NCBI GenBank assembly: GCA_016893485.2
Contig: JAFEKX020000001.1
Coordinates: 124,001-188,000, forward strand
Direction: 5' to 3'
Source of the DNA: Streptomyces sp. P3
GTDB taxonomy: Bacteria > Actinomycetota > Actinomycetes > Streptomycetales > Streptomycetaceae
Length of the DNA stretch: 64,000 nt
Under the pieces are notes generated by a model, which searched no databases, was not told the origin of the DNA, and saw nothing but the letters and a program-made list of their open reading frames with translations. Positions within the stretch are counted from its first letter, which is position 1. Every line of letters starts with the position of its first letter. The translations under genes were made by a program, and so were the position numbers. Positions 50,568 through 60,520 of the stretch are shown in pieces.

Positions 50568-51319
50568 TCAGGCTTGTACGGTCGGCCGGACGACGACCTC
50601 GCTGATGTCGACGCCGATGGGCTGCTCGATCGCGAACCCGATCGCGGAGGCGATGGCGGAGGGCGGGATGGCAATCTCGTCGCGCTGTCGGGCCATCGCT
50701 GCTGCCGTCTCGGGGCTCGCTCCCTTGCCAACCCCCTCGGTGTTGGTGAACCCGGGTGAGACAAGGGTGACGCGCAGGTCAGGACCGGACTCCTGCCGCA
50801 GCCCCTCGGTCAGTACTTTGACCGCCGTCTTGGTGGCCGCGTAGACGCTCTGCGGTGATTTCACGACGTAGGCCGCGGTGGAGGCGACGTTGACGAAGTG
50901 GCCGGAACGCTGTTGCCGGAAGAGGGGCAGTGCGGCTCCGATCCCGTTCAGCAGGCCGGTGATGTGCGTGGCCACCATCGCGTCCCAGTCGTCCTGGCGC
51001 AACTCGTCAAACGGTGACACCGCCATCGTGCCTGCATTGGAAACCAGGACGTCGAGCCGGCCGAACCGGTCAACTGCCGTGTGTGTGAGGCGCTTCAGAT
51101 CTTCCCGACGTGCCACGTCGATGACGACCCGACGGCTGAGCCGCCCTGCGCGACGATCTGGTCCACCACCGCGTTCAGCCGGTCTTCCCGTCGGGCACCG
51201 AGCACGAGCCGAGCCCCTCTATCGGCAAGATATGCCGCCGTTGCCGCTCCGATGCCGCTGCTGGCACCGGTGATCGCTATCGTCTTGCCTTCGATTCCGA
51301 CATGCTCAAAAGTCCTCAC
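50568..51319 (-). CDS. SDR-family oxidoreductase (one frame break)
   Basis: GTG 51319. Cofactor loop KTIAITGASSGIGAATAAYL (G-x-x-x-G-x-G), LVLGARREDRL; a shift near 51125 joins VDVARREDLKRLTHTAVDR, then DVLVSNAGTMAVSPFDELRQ (N-A-G). The catalytic tetrad follows: VNVASTAAYVVKSPQSVYAA and YAATK (Ser, Tyr, Lys). C-terminus VSPGFTNTEGVGKGASPETA. ~250 residues, classical short-chain dehydrogenase, probably NADP-dependent because of the Arg pair after strand 2. Divergent from the tetR gene across 125 bases with repeated AAGTGG boxes. Substrate unknown. Confidence 0.85.
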
Positions 51320-51356
51320 GGAGAATACGCACAGGTCAGGCCATGACCTACAGTGG

Positions 51357-51396
51357 AAGTGGGGGCGCCACCACTTGCCTGAGAGTAAGTGGGCGC
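51357..51396. promoter_or_regulatory. TetR operator region between sdr and tetR
   Basis: AAGTGGGGGCGCCACCACTT at 51357-51376 is an inverted repeat (arms AAGTGG/CCACTT, 8-base centre). A half-site, TAAGTGGGCGC, follows at 51386-51396. In a divergent TetR/SDR pair this is the expected place of the TetR site. Confidence 0.6.
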
Positions 51397-51444
51397 GCCT
51401 CCGTTTAGCAACTGGAGAAGATCACAAGGAGACGGCAGCCGCCG

Positions 51445-52016
51445 ATGACCCAAGACCCACAACGCCCGCTGCGAGCTGACGCGCGACGCAACCGGGACAA
51501 AATCCTCACGGCTGCAATGAATGTGTTCACCGGAGGGACTGGACGCGCACCTGGAGCGCGTCGCCAAGACGGCGGGCGTGGGCAGCGCCACCCTGTACCG
51601 CAACTTCCCCACCCGGGAAGCCCTGATCGAGGCGGTCTACCGCAAGGAAGTGGCCCAACTCTGCGACGCCGTCCCCGAACTTCTGGCGGCGAAGCCTGCC
51701 TTACGAAGCCCTGCGCGCCTGGACACTCCTCTTCCTGGACTACGTCACCGCCAAACTCGGCATGGCCGACGCCCTGCGGGCCATCGCCACTACGGGAAAG
51801 AACCCCTACGGTCACAGCCGGGACATGATCGAGGCCGCCATCGCCACCCTGATGGACGCATGTGCTGACGCCGGGACGATCCGCACCGACATCAGCCCGA
51901 GCGACATGAGTGCCATCCTGGCGGGCATCGCCTTCACATCGGCGCAGCCCGAACAACGAGAACAAGCCGAACGTCTCCTCGGCCTCGCCCTGGACGGATT
52001 GGCTGCCCGACAGTGA
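51445..52016 (+). CDS. TetR-family regulator (frame broken twice)
   Basis: ATG 51445: PLRADARRNRDKILTAAMNV. A shift near 51535 gives LDAHLERVAKTAGVGSATLY (helix-turn-helix; ATLYRNFPTREALIEAVYRK), and one near 51700 gives the C-terminal ligand domain (YGHSRDMIEAAIATLMDACA, DISPSDMSAILAGIAF) to 52016. ~190 residues. Divergent from the SDR gene, which it likely represses. The restored protein is normal for the family. Confidence 0.8.
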
Positions 52017-52112
52017 TGCTGCTTTCGAGAGCCATTTCCGATCCGAGGCGACGTTTGCACAGCCCAGGACTCGAACAGGGGCTGGCCCTGAGAGCTCATA
52101 TCACGATCATGA

Positions 52113-52570
52113 TCGGTGTTTCTTGAGGCGCACCACAGCCCACGCCGCCGCGCCCGAGCATCACGCTGGTCCCGGCGGCAGTGTGACTCTGCCCGTCCGT
52201 GACGCTCCGGCCGCGCTGCCCGTTCAGAGCGAGAACCTCACCGGATACGAGCGCACCGAGTTCCGCCACTGGACCGACGCAGACAAGGACGGCTGCAACA
52301 CCCGTACCGAGTCCTCAGGGCCGAAGCCGCCACCACCCCCGCCCAGGGCACCAACTGCGCTCTGGCCGACGGCAGTTGGTACTCAGCGCACGACGACCGA
52401 TACCTCGACAGCGCGAGCAGGCGGGACGTCGACCATCTCGTACCGCTGGCCGGGACCTGGGAATCCGCCGCCCAATGGACCCGAACGCCGACGTCGCCCT
52501 GGAGCCCCTGGCCCAACTCGACGCACACCGGCCCCACCCACTCGTACCGGCCCTGCAGTCGATGCACCAT
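52113..52570 (+). pseudogene. Secreted HNH (GmrSD/DUF1524-like) nuclease remnant
   Basis: The frame gives LPVQSENLTGYERTEFRHWT, DADKDGCNTRTE, and after a shift AATTPAQGTNCALADGSWYS, DSASRRDVDHLVPLAGTWES. The D-V-D-H-x-V-P-L motif is the metal-binding HNH site of a secreted nuclease family in Streptomyces. The signal peptide and the second half (N-x-x-K...N) are missing. The 3' end runs into unrelated sequence near 52500, so it is a broken gene. Confidence 0.6.
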
Positions 52571-52780
52571 CCCGCTGAAGTTCGCGGGGATGGTCCTACC
52601 GGTCCTGGCCTTCCCACCACGCCTGGCAGCGCGCCAGGATCAGCGCCCCACCGTGCGGCCCGGCTGGCGCAGTTGAGACATGTCGCAGTCGCGACATCGT
52701 ACGCTCGTGACATCGTCATCCCCTCAGCCGATTCTTTCGAACAGCGCGTGATCAGGCGTTGCACGAAAGGTGTGTGGCTG

Positions 52781-55700
52781 ATGGCATGGATCCGTCTGAC
52801 GGCGGCGATATCAACGGCATTGGTGCTGACCACGGGAGGCCTGTCGTCCGCCTCTGCGCGGGCGTCCTCCCCGGCACAGCCAAGGCGGAGGGCGTCGCCG
52901 GGTCGGCGTCCACCGTGCGGCTGGTGACCGGTGACCGGGTGACGGTGACCCCTGACGGCGACGGCCGGCGCACCGCCTCGGTGGTCCCCGGTCCGGGCCG
53001 CCGGGGCATCGTCTTCCGCACGTACGAGCAGGACGACGGCACGATGACCGTACTCCCGTCCGACGCAGCGGAGTTGGTGGCCGCCGGGACGCTGGACCGG
53101 CGCCTGTTCGACGTCACCACCCTCATCGCCCAGGGATACGACGAGGCCGCTACCTCGGCGCTCCCACTCATCGTCTCCCCAAACCGAGCAGCGCGGCAGC
53201 CAGGACGGCGTCCAGCCGCAAGGCCGCGGCAACGACCGCGGACCAGCTCTCCGCGTTCAACACGGCGTCCGTGCCCGAGCGCCGCCTGGAGAGCATCGAC
53301 GCGACAGCCCTGCGCGTGGACGACGACGACCTCGGCGCGTTCTGGAAGACCCTGCATCCCGCAGGTACGGCCCGGCTCGCCCAGACCCCGCGAGTGTGGC
53401 TCGACGGCAGGGTGGCACCGGCGCTGGACCGCAGCACCGCGCAGATCGGCGCACCCACCGCCTGGAAGGCCGGTTTCGAGGGGCAGGGCGTCAAGGTGGC
53501 CGTCCTGGACACCGGTGTGGACGCCGGCCACCCGGACCTGACGGGCCGGATCGCCGAGTCCAGAGACTTCTCCGACAGCGGCAGCGTGACCGACCACTTC
53601 GGGCACGGCACCCACGTCGCGTCGATCGTCGGCGGCAGCGGAGCAGCGTCCGACGGCACCCGGCGCGGGTCGCGCCGCGAGCGGACCTGCTGATCGGCAA
53701 GGTGCTGGGCGACGACGGGTACGGCTCCGAGTCGCAGGTCATCGACGGTATGGAGTGGGCGACTGCCGAGCACGCCAAGGTCGTCAACATGAGCCTGGGT
53801 TCGGACGCGCCCACGGACGGCACCGATCCGATGAGCCAGGCCGTCGACACCCTGTCCGCCGCCGGACAGACGCTGTTCGTCGTCGCTGCGGGAAACGCCG
53901 GTGACCAGGGCGCGTCGACCATCGGCTCACCAGGTGCGGCCGACGCCGCGCTCACCGTGGGTGCCGTCGACCGGGACGATTCCCTTGCGCCCTTCTCCAG
54001 CCGCGGCCCACGGCTGGGTGACAAGGCCGTGAAACCGGACGTGACCGCGCCCGGCGTCGGCATCGTTGCCGCCCGCGCCTCGGGGACGGCCATGGGCACC
54101 CCGGTGGACACCTACTACACGGCGGCGTCCGGTACATCGATGGCGACACCGCACGTCGCCGGCGCCGCCGCCCTCCTCGCCCAGAAACACCCCGAGTGGA
54201 GCGGCCCGCAGCTCAAGGACGCGCTCATCAGCACCGCCCACCTCGTGTCCGGGACCAAGGTGACCGAACAGGGCGGCGGGCGCATCGACATCGGCGCGGC
54301 CATGGGGGCGCTGACCGCCACCGGCTCCGTCACCCTGCCCCCGCTCCAGATCGCCGGCACGGGCGGACCCCGGCAGGTGGCGACCCTGCACTACACCAAC
54401 GAGAGCGACCACCAACTCGACCTCAAGCTGTCCACCTCACTGTCTCGTGACAACGGTGTCACCCTCGCCGCGGGTGTGATCGCCCTGGGCTCCGGCGCCC
54501 TCCGTCTCGCCCCGGGGCCTCGGCCGACGTCCCGGTCCTCGCGGACGGCGCGCACGCCGCGCGCGGCTCCTACTACGGCTACGCCACCGCGACCGGACCG
54601 GACGGCAGCACGCTCGCCCACACCACGCTCTCCCTCGTCGTGCACGCGCCCCTGCATCGGCTCACCGTGATCGCCAAGGACCGCGACGGCACGGTGATAC
54701 CGCAGGCCGCCCCGACGATCTGGGAGCCGACGGCTTCGCCCAGTACACGGGTCTGGACCCGGCCGTCGCGGTCGTCGAGGAGGGCACCTACCAGGTCAGC
54801 TTCGGCACCCTGGACAACGCGGCCGACGGCCAGGAACTGCGCGAGGTGATCAACCCGCAGGTGCGGGTCACCAAGGACTCGACCGTCACCCTGGACGCGT
54901 CGAAGGTGACGGAAGTGAAGATCCGTACCCCACGCCCGTCCGAACAGCGAGGCATCCTCAGCTATCAGACGTACCGCCAGATCGACGGGAACGGCCTCAC
55001 CCAGGGCGTCATGTACTTCGACCTCGCCAAGCGGATCTACGTCAGCCCCACCACACAGGTCACGGACGGCACCTTCGAGTTCGCCTCCCGCTGGCAGCTG
55101 ACGGCCCCCAACTGATCGCCAGCCCCCAAGGCAGTTCGCGGCCCTTCACCCCCTACTACCTGCCGACATCACCGGTGTTCGACGACAAGGGTGTCCAACT
55201 GACCGCCGTGGACGCCGGCACCGGCACCGCCGCCGACCTCAAGGCCGCCCACGTACGCGGCAAACTCGCCGTGATCCGCTACGACTTCGGTGACGACACC
55301 GCTCTCGCGCGGGCCGCCGCCGACGCCGGCGCCAAGGCTCTGATGTTCGTCGTGCCGAAGGACTTCTACCCGTGGACCCGCTGGAGCCCGGACGGAACAC
55401 GCCTGGCCCTGCCCGTCATACGCGCGGGCAACACCGAGGGCACCGCGCTCCTGAAGCGGAGCGCGCGGACCACCACCCAGGTCCGGTTCACCGGCACGGT
55501 GCGCAGCCCCTACCTCTACGACGTCATGCAGGTGTCCCGTCAGCGCGTCCCGCAGCACCTCGTGCACACCGTCTCCGACCACGAGAGCGCGGTCGTCCAC
55601 GCCACCTACGCCCGCACCGGCGCCTCCGACTGGGCCAGTGAACAACGCTTCGCCTGGCGGCCCTACCAGGACACCGCGTGGAACCAGTACACGCGCAACG

Positions 55701-56611
55701 TGCCCGTGGGCCGGGAGCGCGTGGAGTACGTGACGGCCGGCGACACACTCTGGAACCACGTCGTCCACCACGACACCATCCTGGACCAGGACTTCCCGCT
55801 CCAGGTCGGCATGCGGGAGGCGACCCACACCTACCGCGCCGGACAGCAGGCCACGGAGCGCTGGTTCACCGCCCCGGTCCGCCCCGCCGTCCCGCACGGC
55901 GTCGCCGGCTGGCCCGCCTCCACCCGGTACGGCAACACGCTCTCCGTGTATGTGCCCGACTTCACCGACGCCGCGGGCCACTGGTCCTTCGCGGAGAGCG
56001 ACGGTCTCGGCGGTATCGGCACCCGTGCGTCCGCTACGGGCGACACGGCCGTCGCCGACCTCTACCGGGACGGGAAGCAGGTCGCCCATTCAGACGCCGG
56101 CGCGTGGGGCGCGTACGAGGTGCCGGCGGGGCCGGCCGGCTACCGCCTGGACCTGACGACGGGGCGCGACTCGGACGACTGGCGCTTCGCCACCCGCACC
56201 GAGACGTCGTGGTCCTTCGCCTCGGACACCACCACGAGCCCCGCACTGCTTCCGCTGCTCCAGGTGGACTACTCGGTGCCCGTCGACGCGGAGAACGCCG
56301 TGGGCCCGCAGCGCACCCACACGCTGGGCTTCGGAGTCCGCATGCCCGACGGCCTTCCCGCCCCGCACGGCACGAAGCTCACAGTGGAGACGTCCTACGA
56401 CGACGGCAGGACCTGGGTGAAGGCTCACACGTTGTCAACTCCCGGAAAGGGAAAGGCCGGACGCTTCACGGCGACCGTCGAACGACCGTCCGGGGCGCGA
56501 GGCGACGCCTATGTCACACTGCGGGTCACAGCGACGGACGACGCCGGGCACAGCGTCCGGCAGACGATCGACCGCGCCTTCCTCCACCGGGGCTCCGCCC
56601 CGCGGGACTGA
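52781..56611 (+). CDS. Large secreted subtilisin-family serine protease (many frame breaks)
   Basis: ATG 52781 (MAWIRLTAAISTALVLTTGG; signal peptide to residue ~30). A long propeptide (TVRLVTGDRVTVTPDGDGRR) precedes the S8 catalytic domain: Asp in KVAVLDTGVDAGHPDLTGRI, His in DHFGHGTHVASIVGGSG, Ser in AASGTSMATPHVAGAAALLA. After that a PA-like insert (RGKLAVIRYDFGDDTALARA, DAGAKALMFVVPKD) and beta-rich C-terminal domains (TYRAGQQATERWFTAPVRPA, RTHTLGFGVRMPDGLPAPHG). About 1,270 residues after correction of roughly six indels (near 52880, 53175, 53670, 54510, 54725 and 55115). Related to Streptomyces secreted 1,100-1,300-residue subtilases. Followed at 90 bases by a regulator gene that may control it. 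Confidence 0.85.
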
Positions 56612-56701
56612 CCCGGCGGACAGCGATACAGGAAGCGGCGGCCGCGGGTGCGTACGGCACCGGCGGCCGCCGCCGTACGAGGCACAGAAGGGGAGGCGGC
56701 G

Positions 56702-57702
56702 ATGCTGGAGGCGGCAGGGCTGACGGTCGTCGAGGAGACGGTGTACCGCCTCCTGGTCGGAGCGGTCACGGCGTCCGCGCACGAACTGGCGCAGCAGAGC
56801 GAACTGCCGCACGACACACTGGAAGCAGTCCTGGCAGCCCTCACCGGCAAGGGCCTCGCCAGCCCCACCGACCACGTGCCGCCGCAGTACTCCGCCGTAC
56901 CCCCGGACGTGGCACTGCTGCCCCGGCTGCAACGACGTACCGACGAACTCGACAAGGCCCGCAGCACGGTCACCGATCTGCTCGACCTGTACCGCAGCAC
57001 CCGGCGTCGCCAGGACGCCGGCCAGCTGATCGAGGTGATCACGGGCGCCGAGTCGCTGCGGCAACACCTCCGGCAGATGCAGGACAACGCAAGCCACGAG
57101 ATGCTCTGGTTCTGCAAAGCCCAGTACGTCGCGATGCCGTCGGGCAGCAACCGCGCGGAGTACGACGCCCTGGCCCGCGGGGTGCGCTACCGCGTCCTGT
57201 ACGAACAGGCGTTCTTCGACGACGACCACGCCGTGGACAACGTTATCGAGGGGGTGCGGGCCGGGGAGATCGCCCGCAGCGTGCCCCACCTGCCGCTACG
57301 TCTGGCCGTCGCCGACCGTGCCATCGCCATCTGTCCCCTGGTGCCCGGCGGTCCCCAGGGCTCCCCGGCGAGCCCACCGCGGCCCTGGTCCGCGAGAGCA
57401 GTCTTCTCGAGGCACTCACCTCGCTCTTCGAACGCTACTGGGAGACAGCGGTCCCCCTGGACGTCAGTGCCGCAGGCACCCTCGCCGACGGCGCCGACGC
57501 ACCAGCGGGCGACCCGCTCTCCGGCACCGACCGCCGCATCCTCTCCCTGCTGGTGGCGGGGATAGCGGACAAGGCCATCGCCAGTCAGATGGGGCTCAGC
57601 CGGCGCACCATCCAGCGTCACATCCAGCGAATGATGACCCTCGCCGGGGCCACGACCCGCATGCAACTCGCCTGGCAGGCGGCCCGCCGCGGCTGGCTCT
57701 GA
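56702..57702 (+). CDS. TrmB/LuxR-type hybrid regulator (one frame break)
   Basis: ATG 56702 with GGGGAGG before it. N-terminal TrmB-like helix-turn-helix (VVEETVYRLLVGAVTASAHE, QSELPHDTLEAVLAALTGKG), a coiled region (LDKARSTVTDLLDLYRSTRR), a phospholipase-D-like sensing domain (YDALARGVRYRVLYEQAFFD), and after a shift near 57355 a LuxR-type helix-turn-helix at the C-terminus (LSGTDRRILSLLVAGIADKA, SQMGLSRRTIQRHIQRMMTL). ~333 residues, typical of Streptomyces regulators that sit beside secreted proteases. No stop-start overlap with the protease (90 bases apart). Confidence 0.82.
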
Positions 57703-58078
57703 ACGGCCCGGCAACAGCGCCCTGGAGGCCGGCTGCCGTCTCCGCTCCTGGCCGAACAAGCGCTGACGGGGCGAGGCCCGCCATTCCCGACAAGGGCGCG
57801 GAAAGAGGCCGAGTACACGCGGGCGTTGACAACGTAGGCACCGAGATCGTTGACCCGGCCGGTGCCGATCCAGACCCTGGTTTTCCAGTGCCGGTTCACC
57901 CCCGCGTCGGCGGAGACCACGACGCCGGGTCCTTCGCGTCCTCGGGTCCGGTGGTTCGCCGCCTGTGACCGGGTGCTCCAGTTGGCCAGTGAGCGCCAGA
58001 GTTGGCGAGCGGTGCGACTTGTGAGGCGCCGCGGGGCATCGCCGCGAAATGCCGACGGTAGACCACCGGGCCCATTGA
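57703..58078. other. Stretch without a recognisable gene
   Basis: No family is recognised on either strand. A reverse-strand frame (57770-57900) has protein-like wording but no start signal. Possibly a decayed gene. The ArsR promoter starts at about 58079. Confidence 0.3.
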
Positions 58079-58108
58079 TAGATATTTAGCTAATGTGCTA
58101 AATATCTA
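58079..58108. promoter_or_regulatory. Perfect ArsR operator
   Basis: TAGATATTTAGC and its exact complement GCTAAATATCTA (12-base arms, 58079-58090 and 58097-58108) around TAATGT. The repeat ends 2 bases before the arsR ATG and is strongly AT-rich inside high-GC DNA, the classic place for an ArsR/SmtB repressor site. Confidence 0.88.
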
Positions 58109-58110
58109 AC

Positions 58111-58443
58111 ATGACGGAAGCTCAGGACGAGGCGGGGGTCTTCCGCGCACTCGCTGATCCGACGAGGCGCCAGATCCTTGAGGACCTCAGAGGCGGAGAG
58201 CTCGCGGCCGGCGAGATCGCGAGCAGGTTCGCGATCAGCGCGCCATCCATCTCGCGGCACCTCGGCGTGCTCAAGGGAGCAGGACTGATCACCGAGCGCC
58301 GGAACGGCAACCGGATCCTCTACACGCTGGCCGAGGACCGTCTGGCGACCGCCATCGGCCGCTTTCTCAGCGCCGTCTGCCCCGAGCAGATCGTCCTGCG
58401 TCAGACCACATGGCGCCCCGGGGCGCAGAGCGGGGAATCATGA
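58111..58443 (+). CDS. ArsR-family regulator
   Basis: Intact, 110 residues from ATG 58111. Winged helix: FRALADPTRRQILEDLRGGE, LAAGEIASRFAISAPSISRH, LGVLKGAGLITERRNGNRIL. No cysteine metal-binding box is seen, so it is not an arsenic/zinc sensor of the usual type (a single Cys, in SAVCPEQ). Sits directly behind a perfect operator. Its stop overlaps the start of the DUF2071 gene (ATGA 58440-58443), so both are one unit under autorepression. Confidence 0.92.
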   Translation: MTEAQDEAGVFRALADPTRRQILEDLRGGELAAGEIASRFAISAPSISRHLGVLKGAGLITERRNGNRILYTLAEDRLATAIGRFLSAVCPEQIVLRQTTWRPGAQSGES

Positions 58444-59187
58444 GGCAACCGCACTTGTCCAGCGTCGTCGAGCGACGGCTTCTGGTGAACTACCGGGTCG
58501 CCCCTGACGTCGCGGCACGCCTGCTTCCGGAGCCCCTGCGCCCGCAGCTGGTGCACGGCCACGCGGTCGCGGGCATCTGCCTGTTGCGGCTGGGAAGTGT
58601 CCGGCCGACCTGGGCCCCCAAGGTCTTCGGCCTGCGGAGCGAGAACGCGGCGCACCGGATCGCTGTCGAATGGGACGGACCGGACGGCGTCGAGGCCGGT
58701 GTCTACATCACGCGTCGCGACTCCGCCTCGCGGCTCAACGTCTGGGCCGGAGGCCGCGTCTTCCCGGGCGAACACGGCCGCGCCGGCTTCAAGGTGCACG
58801 AGACGCCCGGCCGGTCGAGTGTCGCCTTCGCAACCAGGGACGGCGACACCCAGGTGGACGTCACCGTCGAGCTGTCCGACGAACTGCGCGGCAGCGAGCT
58901 CTTCGCCGACCTCGCCGAGGCCTCCCGCTTCTTTCAGGATGGGGCGAAGGGATACTCGCCCACCAGGTCCGGCCGCCACCTGGACGGCATGGAACTGCAC
59001 ACCGACGCCTGGCACGTGGAAGCCGGCAGGGTCCACTCCGCCGCATCATCCTTCTTCGACGACCCAAACCGCTTCCCGCCAGGGAGTGCAGCCCCTGGAC
59101 TGCGCCCTGGTAATGCGCAACGTTCCCGCCAGCTGGCGCCCACTCCCGACCATGGCCGCCGAGCCAGGCGCTCAACTCGCCGATTGA
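58440..59187 (+). CDS. DUF2071 (YqjF-like) protein (one frame break)
   Basis: ATG 58440: QPHLSSVVERRLLVNYRVAP, AARLLPEPLRPQLVHGHAVA, GICLLRLGSVRPTWAPK, then VYITRRDSASRLNVWAGGRV (R-R-D). The DUF2071 family has ~240 residues and no known function, with an acetoacetate-decarboxylase-like fold. A shift near 59090 restores the C-terminus (MRNVPASWRPLPTMAAEPGA). Coupled to ArsR by overlap; a similar pair occurs in many actinobacteria. No signal peptide. Confidence 0.78.
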
Positions 59188-59229
59188 AGCACTGAGTCAC
59201 ACCCTCGCGTCGGCGAGGACCATGCGAGT

Positions 59230-59325
59230 CCATTCGTATCAACCCATAGCAAAAGGCGATTCACTCTCGCCGACGCGGGGGCGTTCCAGGTGCTGACCCG
59301 CGTGTATCCCGACATCTGGGCGTGA
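59230..59325 (+). pseudogene. Unassigned C-terminal remnant
   Basis: The frame SKRRFTLADAGAFQVLTRVY followed by PDIWA and a TGA at 59323-59325 has coding-like composition, with an end typical of a compact enzyme C-terminus, but has no upstream continuation and no recognised family. Confidence 0.3.
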
Positions 59326-59410
59326 GCAAAGCGTGTGGGCCCGGATACTCCGGCGGGGCCCGGGCTCCGGGGCCTCCTGCCGAACTCAACCTCGCCCCTC
59401 CGCGCTGACC

Positions 59411-59447
59411 GCGGCCCCGCTCTCCGTCGGGAGGGCGGGGCCGCTTT
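59411..59447. terminator. Hairpin before cutA
   Basis: GCGGCCCCGC (59411-59420) pairs perfectly with GCGGGGCCGC (59435-59444), 14-base loop, followed by TTTC. Placed between the DUF2071 remnant region and cutA; probably a terminator. Confidence 0.7.
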
Positions 59448-59477
59448 CGTCAAGTCCAAGCTCGATAGCCTCGCGCC

Positions 59478-59797
59478 ATGCCTCACTATCTGAACGTCTC
59501 CACCGCAACCGAGACTTACGAGCAAGCCGTGGCCCTCGCCCGGTCCTCGGTCCAAGCCCAACTTGCCGCAAGTGCCCAGATCATGGGTCCCGTCACCAGC
59601 ATGTTCTGGCACGCCGACGAGTTCGGCACCAACGAGGAATACCAACTGCTCCTGAAGACGACCGCCCCCCGCTACGCCGAGCTGGAAACCCACCTGATCG
59701 AGCACCATCCGCGGACGAACCCCGAGGTGACCGCCACCCCCATCGTCCAGGGCTCCCCACATACCTCGAGTGGATCGACCGCGCAACGGACAACTAA
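59478..59797 (+). CDS. cutA: Divalent-cation tolerance protein CutA (one frame break)
   Basis: ATG 59478: LNVSTATETYEQAVALARSS, VQAQLAASAQIMGPVTSMFW, EEYQLLLKTTAPRYAELETH. A shift near 59755 joins PTYLEWIDRATDN. ~106 residues, the normal length of CutA, a cytosolic trimeric protein linked to copper tolerance and signalling. The typical C-terminal Y-L-x-W motif is in the shifted frame. Single-gene unit between a terminator and the PadR remnant. Confidence 0.85.
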
Positions 59798-59923
59798 GCA
59801 GGCCCTTCGACCAGTTCGGCGACTGCGGGCACCACACCGTACTCACGAGCGAGCACGGACACGACCTGTTCCATACGTGGGCAGGGACGAGCCGATGCCA
59901 CCCCGTCGGCAAGCTCCAGGCGC

Positions 59924-59962
59924 CCACCCCGCCACCCCGCCACCCCGCCACCCCGCCACCCG
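59924..59962. repeat. Tandem CCACCCCG repeat
   Basis: Four perfect copies of the octamer CCACCCCG (59924-59955) and a partial fifth. In the reverse-strand PadR frame it encodes a Gly/Trp/Val-rich tail (GVAGWRGGG). Not a multiple of three, so copy-number change would shift the frame. Confidence 0.8.
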
Positions 59963-60230
59963 CGCAGCCTCCTCCACCTTTCCGGCCGGCGGGCTTGCGC
60001 AGGCGCTGAAACATGTCGGCCCGTCCGGCCGCGCTCGGGCTGAGCACGTATCGGGCCGCCTCCACGGCCGGGTCGGCGCGCCACTCGATCAAGCCCGCCC
60101 TGGTCAGGCGATTGATCACCGGATAGAGACTGCCGTCGCTGACCGGCTGCGTGTAGCCGTTCAGCTGGGAGACGCGGCGGCGCAGCTCGTGTCTGGGCAG
60201 GGGTCCCTAGGGCCGAGAAGGTCGCCGCCG
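59930..60230 (-). pseudogene. PadR-family regulator remnant
   Basis: Reverse-strand frame: LPRHELRRRVSQLNGYTQPV, SDGSLYPVINRLTRAGLIEW, RYVLSPSAAGRADMFQRLRK. S-D-G-S-L-Y-P-x-I-x-R-L is the PadR wing signature. An in-frame TAG and frame change interrupt the N-terminus near 60210, and the C-terminus is the repeat-derived Gly-rich tail. A helix or two are missing at each end. Frames give ~90 residues of an expected ~110-180. Confidence 0.55.
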
Positions 60231-60520
60231 GCCAGGCAGCCGTGGTCGGGCTGTGCTTTCGCCTAGCCGACGGCAGCGCGCAACTCGTCGCCTCTCGCGG
60301 ACTCGATACGGCGGTCCTCGCCGCGACCTGACCGCTCCGGCCGTGGCTGGTCAGCGTGATGTTCCGCCGCCGAAGGACTCCTCACCGCTTTGATCATCTA
60401 CGGTGGTCCTTGATGGCTCGGAGTTGACCGCGCGTCCAGCATCGTCCCCGGCGCCGATCTGGCGCGGGCTGCGCGGTGCGACAGGGATGAGGAACGGTCG
60501 TCACCGGCGAGGGCGGCACG

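Noticed and set aside
59924-59962. Tandem CCACCCCG repeat considered as a CRISPR array
   Set aside because: The units are adjacent with no spacers and no Cas genes are nearby.
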